A DNA stretch of 64,000 bases from Terriglobia bacterium (lineage in GTDB: Bacteria > Acidobacteriota > Terriglobia > JAIQFV01), in contig JAIQFV010000001.1 in assembly GCA_020073085.1 (NCBI GenBank), positions 540,510 through 604,509 of the forward strand, given 5' to 3'. Made by a program: the position numbers and the translations under genes. The notes below the pieces were generated by a model. The model was given only the letters and a program-made list of their open reading frames with translations. It made no database searches and was not told where the DNA came from. The stretch's first letter is position 1. Each line of letters opens with the position of its first letter. This document shows positions 36,221 through 43,235 of this stretch, piece after piece.

Positions 36221-37240
36221 CTAACGATCCACCCAGAAATCCGAAGTCCCCTGAATGGCCAGCAGCGGGTGCGTATACAAAGAGACTTCAAAGGGACAAC
36301 CGATCTTGCAGCCCTTGCAAAAATCCCACATCCCCCGGGTTTCCTGATCGATGAGTGAACGAACCTCGGGTGTCTTGAAAATCTCCTGCAGCGTCATGTC
36401 CGCATTGCCGCGATGTTTCATCACGAACGCGCATGGGAACTGGACCGTGCCGTCCGGTTTGAGGTTGATCAGATGAGAGGCGGAGCGACAGGCGAACTTT
36501 CTGCTGAATCCGCCGTCGCGGTAGAATTTGTAATAGTAAGAATAATAGCGAACCGACTTGTGCTCCCGCTTCAATTGGTGCAGGAACATTTCCACTTTCC
36601 GGATCTCATCGGGAGTCATTTCGCCATCGCCTTCCATCAACCCATAGCGCATGACGTTGTGGACGGCCTCCGTGTGGAGGTGAATTCCACGATCATCCGC
36701 AAAGGTGGCCAGGGCCGGAAGGTCGTCGAGATTTTCCAAATTCACCGCCGCGTTCAATTGGATGTCTCGGGGACGGTGATGGGCAATCAGAAAGTCGAGT
36801 TGTTCAATGATGTTCTCGAGCGAGTCCAGACCGCGGCGCTTGGCAAATTTCTTCGCGTCCAGAGTGTCGATGGACACCTCCAGAAGGTCCAGCCGCTGAA
36901 GCGCTGAGGCGTATTTCTTCAGCGCCAACCCGTTCGTGGGCATCGAAACGAACAATCCCCTATCGGCTCCGTAGACAATATAGTCCGCGGTATTGGGGTT
37001 GAGCAGCGGCTCCCCACCCGAAAAACTCAATGCGAAGATACCCAGGTCGATGGCCTCATCGATGCGACGAAAGGCTTGTTCCTTCGTCATGACCTTTTCG
37101 TTGCGGTCGTTCGACCACACGGTGCAATACTCGCACGCCATATTGCAGTGCAAGGTCGTCTCAAACATCATCATGAATGGCCGTTGGAAGCCATGAACTA
37201 ATTGCTTCAGGCCGTTTCTAACCATCAACCCTGGTTTCAT
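36221..37240 (-). CDS. Radical SAM protein
   Basis: A 339-residue radical SAM enzyme. The cluster motif is CNMACEYC (C-x3-C-x2-C, near residue 32), followed by the SAM-binding GGEP (about 75-78). The C-terminal part holds further cysteines (CRSAS, PCAF and FCKGCKIGC), which could bind an auxiliary iron-sulfur cluster like SPASM proteins, and a LKPDGTVQFPC stretch. The substrate cannot be told. It lies about 280 bases upstream of the glycosyltransferase-methyltransferase fusion on the same strand, so a lipid-head or peptide-modifying role is possible but unproven. Confidence 0.85.
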   Translation of the reverse strand: MKPGLMVRNGLKQLVHGFQRPFMMMFETTLHCNMACEYCTVWSNDRNEKVMTKEQAFRRIDEAIDLGIFALSFSGGEPLLNPNTADYIVYGADRGLFVSMPTNGLALKKYASALQRLDLLEVSIDTLDAKKFAKRRGLDSLENIIEQLDFLIAHHRPRDIQLNAAVNLENLDDLPALATFADDRGIHLHTEAVHNVMRYGLMEGDGEMTPDEIRKVEMFLHQLKREHKSVRYYSYYYKFYRDGGFSRKFACRSASHLINLKPDGTVQFPCAFVMKHRGNADMTLQEIFKTPEVRSLIDQETRGMWDFCKGCKIGCPFEVSLYTHPLLAIQGTSDFWVDR

Positions 37241-37509
37241 GGACCGTCCTGACCAAAATATGAAAAAAGTGCCGTTTTCGAAAAACGTTATTCTACACCC
37301 TCACGTAGAACCCGTGGATGTATTTTTGAGCAGGAGGAGTGATTTTCACTGGGCTGGAATCTCCAGAGCGGGCTGTGTTCAATCTCAAATGGCCATCTTA
37401 AAATACGGATGTGAGATCAATATTCGAGATCAACGGGCAGTGGCGAGAGAGGACCACGACCATCTACGGAAGGAATTTCCGTCGGGGAGGATGCCAGAAC
37501 GTTGTTTGG

Positions 37510-37581
37510 TGCAGGAGGTGGGAATTGAACCCTCAAGGATCACAGATTCGCCAGATATTGAGTCTAAAATTTGCCCTCTGC
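37510..37581 (-). pseudogene. tRNA-Leu(CAA) remnant lacking the D arm
   Basis: Minus-strand sequence from the anticodon stem to the encoded CCA matches the intact tRNA-Leu at 41429-41513 closely. The anticodon loop still reads CAA and the T arm is intact, but the D arm is replaced by about eight unrelated bases and the acceptor stem has one mismatch and one wobble. At 72 bases it is 13 shorter than the intact gene and unlikely to fold normally. Confidence 0.75.
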
Positions 37582-37911
37582 ACGCTCGCGCACCAAAACG
37601 CATAACGCTGAAATCCCCAATATTTACAAGTGCATCCGCGAGCTGCTCTGATGCGCTGGCACGCAGGGTAGCACACGGAAATACAAAACCAACTAAGACC
37701 AAAACTGACACCAATCTAGCACTACTATTTCGAGAGGATAAAGAGGGGATATTTTAAGGAGCCTTGCTTGTCAAAATCATCTGTTTTCCACCCTCCAAAC
37801 AGCGCGGAAAGCCGCGAAGCTCCATCGCTTGCGCCGGCCTTGTCAGCTTGATCCGATTGTTCGGCGGCCGTGCTCCGCACCGAGGATGTGACTCGGCCCT
37901 TGCGGGGCTCG
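37582..37911. other. Left end of the cassette region, no gene seen
   Basis: No convincing gene. A small hairpin region with weak core-like ends (about 37793-37865, CCAAAC to GTTCGGC) could be a worn attC site of the first cassette, but the match is too poor to call. Confidence 0.4.
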
Positions 37912-38274
37912 TCACTTCTTTGTCTTGGTTGCTTGATCCAGAGCCTCTCTTGCTGCGTAGCGCACCTTCTCAGACGGATCTCGCTCTGCAAGCGCAGCCA
38001 ATCTCCCGGCAGCCTGTGTTCGGCGTTTCTGCTGTTTCCGCTCGGCCGTCGCGAGTCTTGCCTTCCGGCGATTCAACTCCGCAAGCTTCGCGTGCAGCGC
38101 AGGATTTCGTCCGCCAGCGCTGATCACGCCAAATGCATTCCCCAGTGCGCCGACCATGGGGTTCGCGTTCTCGAACGCATCCACCTCGCGCTTCAAACGA
38201 TCGACCCCGGGTGAGGTGTACATCAAATCGCGAACCAGTTCTTCAACGGATTGCCTTCTTGTGAATGGCCACAT
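37912..38274 (-). CDS. Cassette gene, hypothetical protein with helical repeats
   Basis: A soluble, basic protein of 120 residues, not recognised. The ATG at 38274 is preceded by a strong AAGGAGGAG; an upstream start at 38301 is unsupported. The N-terminal SVEELVRDLMY and the C-terminal stretch GRLAALAERDP...VRYAAREAL look like HEAT-type helical pairs with a basic linker between them. It is the last unit of the cassette run in transcription order, just below the attC-like site at 38324-38400. Confidence 0.6.
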   Translation of the reverse strand: MWPFTRRQSVEELVRDLMYTSPGVDRLKREVDAFENANPMVGALGNAFGVISAGGRNPALHAKLAELNRRKARLATAERKQQKRRTQAAGRLAALAERDPSEKVRYAAREALDQATKTKK

Positions 38275-38323
38275 GCGCTCCTCCTTGTGAGAGCCCGCCA
38301 TATCGGGCCGCTTCCTCAGGTCT

Positions 38324-38400
38324 GCATAACGGATAGCGCGTCAACCCTCCCGGTGCGCTCTCGCACTTTGCGCCGACCGGGTCCACGCGCGGGTTAGGGG
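38324..38400 (-). repeat. attC-like recombination site 1
   Basis: A 77-base imperfect palindrome between GCATAAC (38324-38330) and GTTAGGG (38393-38399), the inverted core boxes expected of attC. Inner arms GCGCGT..CCC and GGG..ACGCGC pair with bulges. The stop codon of the ParE-type toxin is formed by the CCTAAC core. It lies directly downstream of that gene, as in a cassette. It resembles sites 3 and 4 in sequence. Confidence 0.7.
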
Positions 38401-38696
38401 CCTCCAGTCTTGTTTGACTTATCTGGAAGCTGGGCGCTGTGCCAAACCGCAACAATCCAAACCGTGCTCCTCACCGTACGATAAAAGAAACGATAGGGTG
38501 ACACAATAACCTCCCGTTGTGGCAAATCAGGGAACTCGGGAATGACTCTACCGGAATGGGGGAACTTCACCAGCCGCCTCAGGAGAGTCTCCGCCCGGCG
38601 GCGAAAACGCCGCGCGGCGGATGGACTGTCCCGGCGTATGAACTCGAGCGCCGCAAGAAACTGGGCCCGGGCTGTCGGTGTGAAAAAAACCTTCAC
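38394..38696 (-). CDS. RelE/ParE-family toxin
   Basis: A 100-residue toxin of the RelE/ParE fold, with the N-terminal FTPTARAQFLAALEFI helix, basic central helices and the C-terminal strand pattern YRFFYR..VWIVAVWHS. It starts three bases after its Phd-type antitoxin gene. The class targets either ribosome-bound mRNA or gyrase; sequence alone does not decide. Its last codons and stop lie in the attC-like site, a hallmark of cassette-borne genes. Confidence 0.88.
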   Translation of the reverse strand: MKVFFTPTARAQFLAALEFIRRDSPSAARRFRRRAETLLRRLVKFPHSGRVIPEFPDLPQREVIVSPYRFFYRTVRSTVWIVAVWHSAQLPDKSNKTGGP

Positions 38697-38699
38697 CGG

Positions 38700-38975
38700 T
38701 CAATCTTCCTGGAGGAGCGCGTCGGCCTCCGCAAGGACCGATTCGAGGTCGTGTCCTTCTCCAGCCGCAATTTCCTTGTCTCCCCGCGCCAAAATACGAA
38801 GCAGTTCCCGGTCCTGCTCGCCCCGCTCGTAGGCCTCCGGACTCTGGATCACCGCCGCGGCCCGACCCCGCTGCGTAACGAAGATGGGCTGCTTGGATTC
38901 GCGGACACGCTTGAGCACACTCGCGGCATCCTGGCGTAGATCGGTGATCGGGATAATATGTGGCACCTTGCTCAT
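38700..38975 (-). CDS. Phd/YefM-family antitoxin
   Basis: A 91-residue antitoxin with the Phd/YefM N-terminal DNA-binding fold (IPITDLRQDAASVL, then PIFVTQRGRAAAVI) and an acidic C-terminal tail that would neutralise the adjacent toxin. GGAGGTGATAT before the ATG gives a very strong ribosome site. It precedes the toxin gene, so the pair is likely autoregulated by the antitoxin or the complex. Confidence 0.9.
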   Translation of the reverse strand: MSKVPHIIPITDLRQDAASVLKRVRESKQPIFVTQRGRAAAVIQSPEAYERGEQDRELLRILARGDKEIAAGEGHDLESVLAEADALLQED

Positions 38976-39065
38976 TTATATCACCTCCGGAGGTACAGTT
39001 AAACGTATCATTAATGGTAACAAAGAGCAAGGGGCAGCCGTGGTACGACTTTCGGTGGAGAGTGC

Positions 39066-39172
39066 CCCTAACGGATTGCGCTTATGCAGCGGGCTGGGGC
39101 GGCCACAGTCAAGAAAGACAGTTCCGCCAGAAGTGGCCGCGCCAGCCCGACCGCTTCGAGCGCATGTTAGCC
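39066..39172 (-). repeat. attC-like recombination site 2
   Basis: A 107-base palindrome from CCCTAAC (39066-39072) to GTTAGCC (39166-39172). A 17-base arm at 39090-39106 pairs with 39133-39149 at 16 positions, and outer GCGCT and AGCGC also pair. It is longer than the other sites and differs in sequence, as attC sites of unrelated cassettes do. It follows the membrane-protein gene at 39279 by about 100 bases. Confidence 0.7.
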
Positions 39173-39278
39173 CGCACTTCGCCTTGAATAGAACTGGGCG
39201 CGGCGGTCGCCGGCAGAACCTGATCCGCGCCGATCACCTCCGCCGTGCGAAGGGCCTTTCTGGGTTCGGGTTGTTGGA

Positions 39279-39662
39279 CTATCGGGACTGGCCCCGTCGC
39301 AGGCTCCATAGTCCGCGCACCGAGAGGATGACGGAGAAGAGCGCGGTCACGCCGAGCGCAAGGAGTGTCCAGATGAAGAAGAAACCCCCGCTGCGGGTAG
39401 TCCCGAAGCCGACTCCCGCCCCTCTCATGTGGATGACGGGGACGCCCATCAACAGGAGCGACGCGAGGAGGATGATGACATACCCCGATCGCCGTTCGGC
39501 GAGCACGAGCGTTCCGTACAACCAGACGACGCAGATGACCACCGCAAAGAGGTTTGGAAGCCCTCCCGGTGACATTCCGCGGGCGATGTCGTCTGCCAGG
39601 TGAAACGTGCCGAAGAGGATCGAGAGCAGAGACGCGATGGTTAACATAACGTTGTGCTTCAT
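39279..39662 (-). CDS. Cassette gene, four-helix membrane protein
   Basis: A 127-residue integral membrane protein, not recognised. Four hydrophobic helices lie at about residues 5-22, 35-55, 60-78 and 90-112, joined by short loops, with an Arg-rich C-terminus. AAGGGG lies ten bases before the ATG at 39662. It occupies the third cassette between attC-like sites 2 and 3. A longer overlapping frame (39109-39762) on the same strand is a shadow with improbable composition. Confidence 0.65.
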   Translation of the reverse strand: MKHNVMLTIASLLSILFGTFHLADDIARGMSPGGLPNLFAVVICVVWLYGTLVLAERRSGYVIILLASLLLMGVPVIHMRGAGVGFGTTRSGGFFFIWTLLALGVTALFSVILSVRGLWSLRRGQSR

Positions 39663-39821
39663 TTGGTATTCCCCTTGTTAGATTTGTGTGTGCCTCTCCG
39701 TGAGGCACATGACCGGTTGACAGTATACGATTGGAGGGGACAAGGCATTTGCTGATAGGCATTTTCCCTTTTCTGTTTGATGGACTCGACCAGAATTCGT
39801 TGACATACGACTGGGATGAGC

Positions 39822-39900
39822 GGGCTAGCGAGCGAGCAGTGCGTCACCCGACGGTGCGCTCTTGCTCCTAGCGCCGGCCGGGTGCACGCGCGGGTTAGGC
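39822..39900 (-). repeat. attC-like recombination site 3
   Basis: A 79-base imperfect palindrome ending at a perfect GTTAGGC (39894-39900); the opposite core (GGGCTAG, 39822-39828) is degenerate. Arms GTGCGTCACCCG and CGGGTGCACGCGC pair with a bulged base. It starts ten bases downstream of the HicA stop codon. Confidence 0.65.
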
Positions 39901-39910
39901 CGTCGAACTG

Positions 39911-40129
39911 TCATTTCACCTGTTTGAGGAATTCTGCGGGGTCCACCTCGGCATCCCTTAGTGCGCCCTTGAGGGTATACCGATCAATTTCATCGTGATA
40001 CGGAAAGACGATCCTTCTGCCATCCGGATGTTCCATCTTGACGTGACTGCCTTTGTGATGAACATCCTGAAAACCAAGACGCTTTAAGGCGGCCACCACG
40101 GCACGACCCGAAAGCAGTGGCAACTTCAT
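39911..40129 (-). CDS. hicA: HicA-type mRNA interferase toxin
   Basis: A 72-residue HicA toxin with a double-stranded-RNA-binding-like fold. The catalytic histidine is His29 in KGSHVKM, and the opening PLLSGRAVVAALKRLGF and the FPYHDEID strand fit the family. It overlaps the upstream hicB by four bases (ATGA), so translation is coupled. The order antitoxin first, toxin second is the less common one. Directly followed by attC-like site 3. Confidence 0.92.
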   Translation of the reverse strand: MKLPLLSGRAVVAALKRLGFQDVHHKGSHVKMEHPDGRRIVFPYHDEIDRYTLKGALRDAEVDPAEFLKQVK

Positions 40130-40329
40130 AGCGATAGTTCCACAACTTCCTGCGACTTGTCTTGGGTCAAATCGTTCGGCTGAGGCTCTAAATACAGGGC
40201 AATCGCCTCTCGAATGTTCTGGAGCGCTTCTTCCCTGTTCTTTCCTTGAGACCAGCAGCTCTTCAGCGAGGGGCAGGTGGCCACAACATAGCCATCTTCT
40301 CCCTGCCGGATTACGACCTTAATGATCAT
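40126..40329 (-). CDS. hicB: HicB-type antitoxin
   Basis: A 67-residue short HicB antitoxin. The partly degraded RNase-H-like fold is seen as IIKVVIRQGEDGYVV, CPSLKSCWSQG and EEALQNIREAI. The ATG at 40329 has GGAGG five bases upstream; a start at 40341 is less good. No C-terminal DNA-binding domain is present, so regulation would need the toxin complex or another factor. Confidence 0.9.
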   Translation of the reverse strand: MIIKVVIRQGEDGYVVATCPSLKSCWSQGKNREEALQNIREAIALYLEPQPNDLTQDKSQEVVELSL

Positions 40330-40398
40330 CGAGACCTCCATCGTTCGGGAATATCTGCCTGGAGGATACGTGCTGTTGAGGGCAGTGTCAATTCATCG

Positions 40399-40473
40399 GC
40401 CTAACGCCTAGCGCGTCACCCGCCCGGCGCGCTTTTGCTTTTCGCGCCGGTCGGGTGCACGCGCGAGTCAGCG
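40399..40473 (-). repeat. attC-like recombination site 4
   Basis: A 75-base imperfect palindrome starting with a perfect GCCTAAC (40399-40405); the opposite core is degenerate (GTCAGCG, 40467-40473). Arms GCGCGTCACCCG.CCGGCGCG and CGCGCCGG.CGGGTGCACGCGC pair with one bulged base, matching the extrahelical bases of attC sites. Because the right core lost its TAA, the BrnA reading frame runs into the site. Confidence 0.7.
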
Positions 40474-40706
40474 GCCTTGTTGAAACGTGAGGCATAGTAG
40501 TCGAGGACGCCTCGAATCATCTTCTGGTACTGTGTCTTATTTTCCTTAGCTACTTGTTTGAAAAACTGAATGCTGGATCGGCTTAGAGCAATTGTGATTT
40601 TGACCTTGTCTTCACGGAGAACCAACTGCTCTGGGGAGGGCAGGAAATCATCAATGACCCTCAACTTCCCCAGCGGTTCATCACTGTAGCGAATTCTGTT
40701 TTTCAT
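40416..40706 (-). CDS. brnA: BrnA-type antitoxin with attC-encoded tail
   Basis: A 96-residue antitoxin of the BrnA/CopG-like ribbon-helix-helix type: a basic-acidic N-terminus, then KVKITIALSRSSIQFFKQVA and a KMIRGVLDYYASRF helix. It overlaps its toxin gene by 26 bases. The last 16 or so residues (from ADSRVHP) are encoded by attC-like site 4, since the stop usually supplied by the core CCTAAC has mutated. The tail is therefore probably not functional. Confidence 0.85.
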   Translation of the reverse strand: MKNRIRYSDEPLGKLRVIDDFLPSPEQLVLREDKVKITIALSRSSIQFFKQVAKENKTQYQKMIRGVLDYYASRFNKAADSRVHPTGAKSKSAPGG

Positions 40707-40968
40707 AGATCTTTCTCCCTCTTCTCCAATAGCCCGCCCCGATAATGCGAACCACGTTATGACGAAAGGTGAACCGGACCGTCAAGATCCCGGCATCGAC
40801 CAATCCCATGCAGTAGTATCTCGCCTCTGTCGCGCTGTGACTCAAGTCTTCGGCAATTACACGGTTCGGATCAAGAAACGCTCGTTGGGCCAACGTAAAT
40901 GAAACCCCATGCTTTGTTTGGTTCTCCTTATCCTTATCGTCATCCCACTCAAAGCGGACATTTCGCAT
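40681..40968 (-). CDS. brnT: BrnT-type toxin
   Basis: A 95-residue BrnT ribonuclease toxin, RelE-like. The opening FEWDDDKDKENQTKHGVSF, then RYYCMGLV and the closing R..GAGYWRRGRKIYE are typical. I chose the ATG at 40968, where the family begins; the frame extends to 41019 without support. A TATACT box lies right before the start, so the transcript may be nearly leaderless. It is the first gene of the cassette run in transcription order. Confidence 0.88.
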   Translation of the reverse strand: MRNVRFEWDDDKDKENQTKHGVSFTLAQRAFLDPNRVIAEDLSHSATEARYYCMGLVDAGILTVRFTFRHNVVRIIGAGYWRRGRKIYEKQNSLQ

Positions 40969-41016
40969 ACATGAGTATAGCGGGATATGGGTAAATGACA
41001 ATATAATTATATGGCG

Positions 41017-41054
41017 CACATTGGAGTGCCCCTAACGTATTTTATTCCAATGTG
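41017..41054. repeat. Inverted repeat with an orphan attC-type core at the head of the cassette run
   Basis: CACATTGGA (41017-41025) and TCCAATGTG (41046-41054) are perfect inverses. Between them lies CCCTAAC (41030-41036); the 13 bases AGTGCCCCTAACG are identical to those at site 2 (39061-39073). It may be the edge of a further site whose other half is lost, or an operator of brnTA. Confidence 0.45.
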
Positions 41055-41425
41055 TTACAGAAACAGCGGAACGAAACGAAACAAAGATGCTACAAACCAC
41101 GCCCCCGTCGCGGCCTAATCCGCGGCGGGTCAAAATGTCCATGCCGGAAGAGCGTCCTGCTACCTCCATTCCCGCACCCGTCCCATTGGCTTTCGCTCTC
41201 GGGGACCCTCCCGATGCGACACTGATCCGTGAGATGGCAAGAGATTTTTGAGTTGTGTGGAGTTGGCGCATGGGGAATCACGCTCGTTCACAATGCCAGC
41301 CGAACCGGGGGGATGGGACCCTTCAAACACAAAGCCAAAACTCAAGGGGATTATACCCCTCTGAGGACCGACAGACAAGAGAGGGGTCGTTGCCGGAGTA
41401 GGTGGGGAAGCGTTCTAGATTTCCA
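41055..41425. other. Right end of the island, no gene seen
   Basis: No convincing gene and no integrase. A hairpin CCCGTCGCGG/CCGCGGCGGG (41104-41129, one mismatch) lies here without a T run. Short reading frames overlap each other and look accidental. Confidence 0.45.
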
Positions 41426-41428
41426 TGG

Positions 41429-41513
41429 TGCAGGAGGAGGGAATTGAACCCTCAAGGATCAAAGATCCGCCAGATTTTGAGTCTGGTGCGTCTGCCAGTT
41501 CCGCCACTCCTGC
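41429..41513 (-). tRNA. tRNA-Leu (anticodon CAA)
   Basis: An 85-base minus-strand tRNA. Acceptor GCAGGAG pairs with CTCCTGC, the anticodon stem CCAGA/TCTGG holds the loop CTCAAAA with anticodon CAA, and a long variable arm (typical of Leu) and a T arm with GGTTCAATTCC follow. The discriminator is A and CCA is encoded at 41428-41426. It reads UUG leucine codons and marks the right edge of the island. Confidence 0.93.
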
Positions 41514-41712
41514 ACGCGGAGAAGCAAGAGGCACTATAGCTTAGCCTTCTGACCACTGTCAATTGGAGTTCTCCCCTTCCTTGACTCCCCACTCCCCAAA
41601 TGCTAATCTAATCATGTCGATGTTCTCATGAATCCGGCAGGCAGTGCGGTGAAGCAAGGTCGTTGCTTTTCCAGATCGGCATTGCAGCCGGTGAAGACAT
41701 CCAACACAGGAT

Positions 41713-42095
41713 GGGGGCGAAACGGTTTCGACGGGAATCGTGAAACTCGAGAGGCATGCCGAGGTGGTCGCGTCCCTCGTTAAACACGTGACAAACAATC
41801 AACTGCCAACACTGAATTGGCCCTCGCTGCTTAATTAATTAAGTAGCGCGCTCCCCCCCGTGAGCCCGCGCTCGGGGACGGAGCGTCGACTTTGCGGGAT
41901 AAGTTCCGGGAACGCCCGCGCCTGGAAACGAAAACTCAGGGCTGGCCGGCCTTTGCTCTTGCGCATTCATGAGAAGGCGGGTGACATTTTCCGGCGGCGG
42001 CGCAGGCCGTCGCGGGAGAAATGAATGCGCTAAGCATGTAGGCTCTTGAAGCGGATCATTTTCGGACGCGGGTTCGACTCCCGCCGCCTCCACCA
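41713..42095 (+). ncRNA. ssrA: Transfer-messenger RNA
   Basis: tmRNA rescues stalled ribosomes and tags their products for proteolysis. The 5' end GGGGGCG with the GGTTTCGACGGG box and the 3' end GCGGGTTCGACTCCCGCC plus CGCCTCC-ACCA form the tRNA-like half, with CCA encoded. The tag frame ends in TANTELALAA followed by TAA TTAA stops; by frame it could start at GAC (tag DKQSTANTELALAA), though the exact resume codon is uncertain. About 383 bases, a one-piece tmRNA. It lies 199 bases from tRNA-Leu, on the opposite strand. Small reading frames in it are not genes. Confidence 0.95.
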
Positions 42096-42167
42096 ACTTT
42101 CCCTCCCGGGCGCCTCAATCGCCCTGGAGGTTGACGATGTCCTTCCTCATCCCACTTCCAAATCCAA

Positions 42168-42380
42168 CTAAGCTCTTTTCTTGATTGCAGCCCAGCGCTT
42201 TCTCATCGCTTCTGAAATCTTTCTACGGGCTGCCTTGGACATCCTTCGTCCCTTTCGAAGGGGAGTCGTCACCTGACCGGCAACAATCTGCCGGGCCTCG
42301 TTCTCTAGATTCGCGAGTTGGCCTTCTAATGCCTCAATTCTTCTTGCCACAGTAAGCAGTCTTTTGGTATTCATAGCCAC
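42168..42380 (-). CDS. Small basic helical protein, unknown
   Basis: A 70-residue protein starting GTG at 42380, or ATG at 42374; AAGGGAG lies ten bases before the GTG. The first half is a coiled-coil-like helix (VARRIEALEGQLANLENEA), the second a strongly basic block with SKAARRKISEAMRKRWA, a motif seen in many small proteins thought to bind nucleic acid. Function unknown. Confidence 0.6.
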   Translation of the reverse strand: MAMNTKRLLTVARRIEALEGQLANLENEARQIVAGQVTTPLRKGRRMSKAARRKISEAMRKRWAAIKKRA

Positions 42381-42734
42381 AGAGTTTCACTCCCTTTTAA
42401 GTTAGTGTATAGTCCGATCTAGTTTGAAATTCTCCCGCTTATACCATACTGCCTGATTTAAATCGACAATTAAAATAGGATTGAAGCGCATCTGCTCTGA
42501 TCAATAGACACTTAGCTTCACCCGAAGTACCTCGAACCTCGAGGGACCTGGGGTTCGAGCAAGTATTTTCCCCTCTGCAGAGGGGGCGGGACATCACTTC
42601 AACTCTTTGAAAACTACCTTTCGACTACTCAGGCATTGCGTCTCGAACCAGCGTGGAATGTCAGGAGAGTTTGGCTGAGGTCGGCGCCGATAGGCACATC
42701 CTCAACGACCGGAGGGGTCGCGATGATGTCGGTT
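42381..42734. other. Intergenic region, no feature seen
   Basis: A/T-richer non-coding stretch between two minus-strand genes; it should carry the promoter of the small basic protein. No RNA or repeat recognised. Confidence 0.5.
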
Positions 42735-43235
42735 TCAGGGGGTGTCGGGCAGGAGGGGCGGTTCGGGGTTTGCATTCTGTCGAAGAACCCGCAGCTTGAT
42801 CTCAATGAGTTCACTGTGCCGCAAGCCGAGGAGTGTCGAGAGTTTATGGATCAAGTAGTCCTCCCGCATATCAAGCTTTCCGTCAATGTAGATAATCTTC
42901 CACATGGCCTCGACCAGGTTGAGCTTCTCTTCCAGTGAGAAGTTCTCAGCGATGAGATGTGTATATTGCCAAAGCTCAACGGCCTTTTGCCGAGTCTGCT
43001 CTGCAAGCAAAAGCAGATCCCGCGTGGCTTCTGGAGATAGGCGGGCCCCCTCTTCAAAGAACCGCATGATCTGAGTGTGGTCTGCTTCGGAAAATGAGTC
43101 ATCTGCATGAGCCACCTCAAGCAAAAGCACGCACACCGCAATATGAAGCGCGTCAGGAGGAATGGTCTTCTTCCCCATCGCAGACACACTCCTCGCGACC
43201 TCACCTGAGAGGACTTTCTTAATCGAATCGAACAC
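42735..43235 (-). CDS. TerB-family (tellurite resistance-like) protein
   Basis: A cytoplasmic, all-helical protein of 166 residues. The two acidic helix starts typical of TerB domains are visible: VAHADDSFSEADH (about 41-53) and IIYIDGKLDMREDYLIHKL (about 113-131). TerB proteins bind metal and take part in stress-response complexes; most chromosomal single-domain copies have no proven role. No other ter genes are present, so tellurite resistance should not be inferred. Confidence 0.8.
   Translation of the reverse strand: MFDSIKKVLSGEVARSVSAMGKKTIPPDALHIAVCVLLLEVAHADDSFSEADHTQIMRFFEEGARLSPEATRDLLLLAEQTRQKAVELWQYTHLIAENFSLEEKLNLVEAMWKIIYIDGKLDMREDYLIHKLSTLLGLRHSELIEIKLRVLRQNANPEPPLLPDTP

Larger units (their letters stand above)
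37507..41484. mobile_element. tRNA-Leu-bounded island carrying integron-like gene cassettes
   Basis: Two direct repeats of 59 bases (37507-37565 and 41426-41484, 55 identical) bracket this region. The right copy is the 3' half of an intact tRNA-Leu, the left copy a tRNA remnant, which is the arrangement left by an element that integrated at the 3' end of a tRNA gene. Inside are five minus-strand gene units and at least four attC-like palindromes. No tyrosine recombinase, integron integrase or transposase is visible, so the element looks immobile or decayed. Confidence 0.65.

Noticed and set aside
37239..37757. A 172-residue plus-strand frame over the tRNA remnant
   Set aside because: It crosses the tRNA-Leu remnant and has no ribosome site; it looks accidental.
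37793..37865. A fifth attC-like site after the first cassette
   Set aside because: The core boxes are weak and the pairing is local only; it may be a worn site but is not good enough to call.
39109..39762. A 217-residue minus-strand frame in the cassette region
   Set aside because: It runs across the membrane-protein gene and attC-like site 2, has a low-complexity Arg/His composition and no ribosome site.
41839..42096. An 85-residue minus-strand frame
   Set aside because: It lies wholly in the tmRNA gene.
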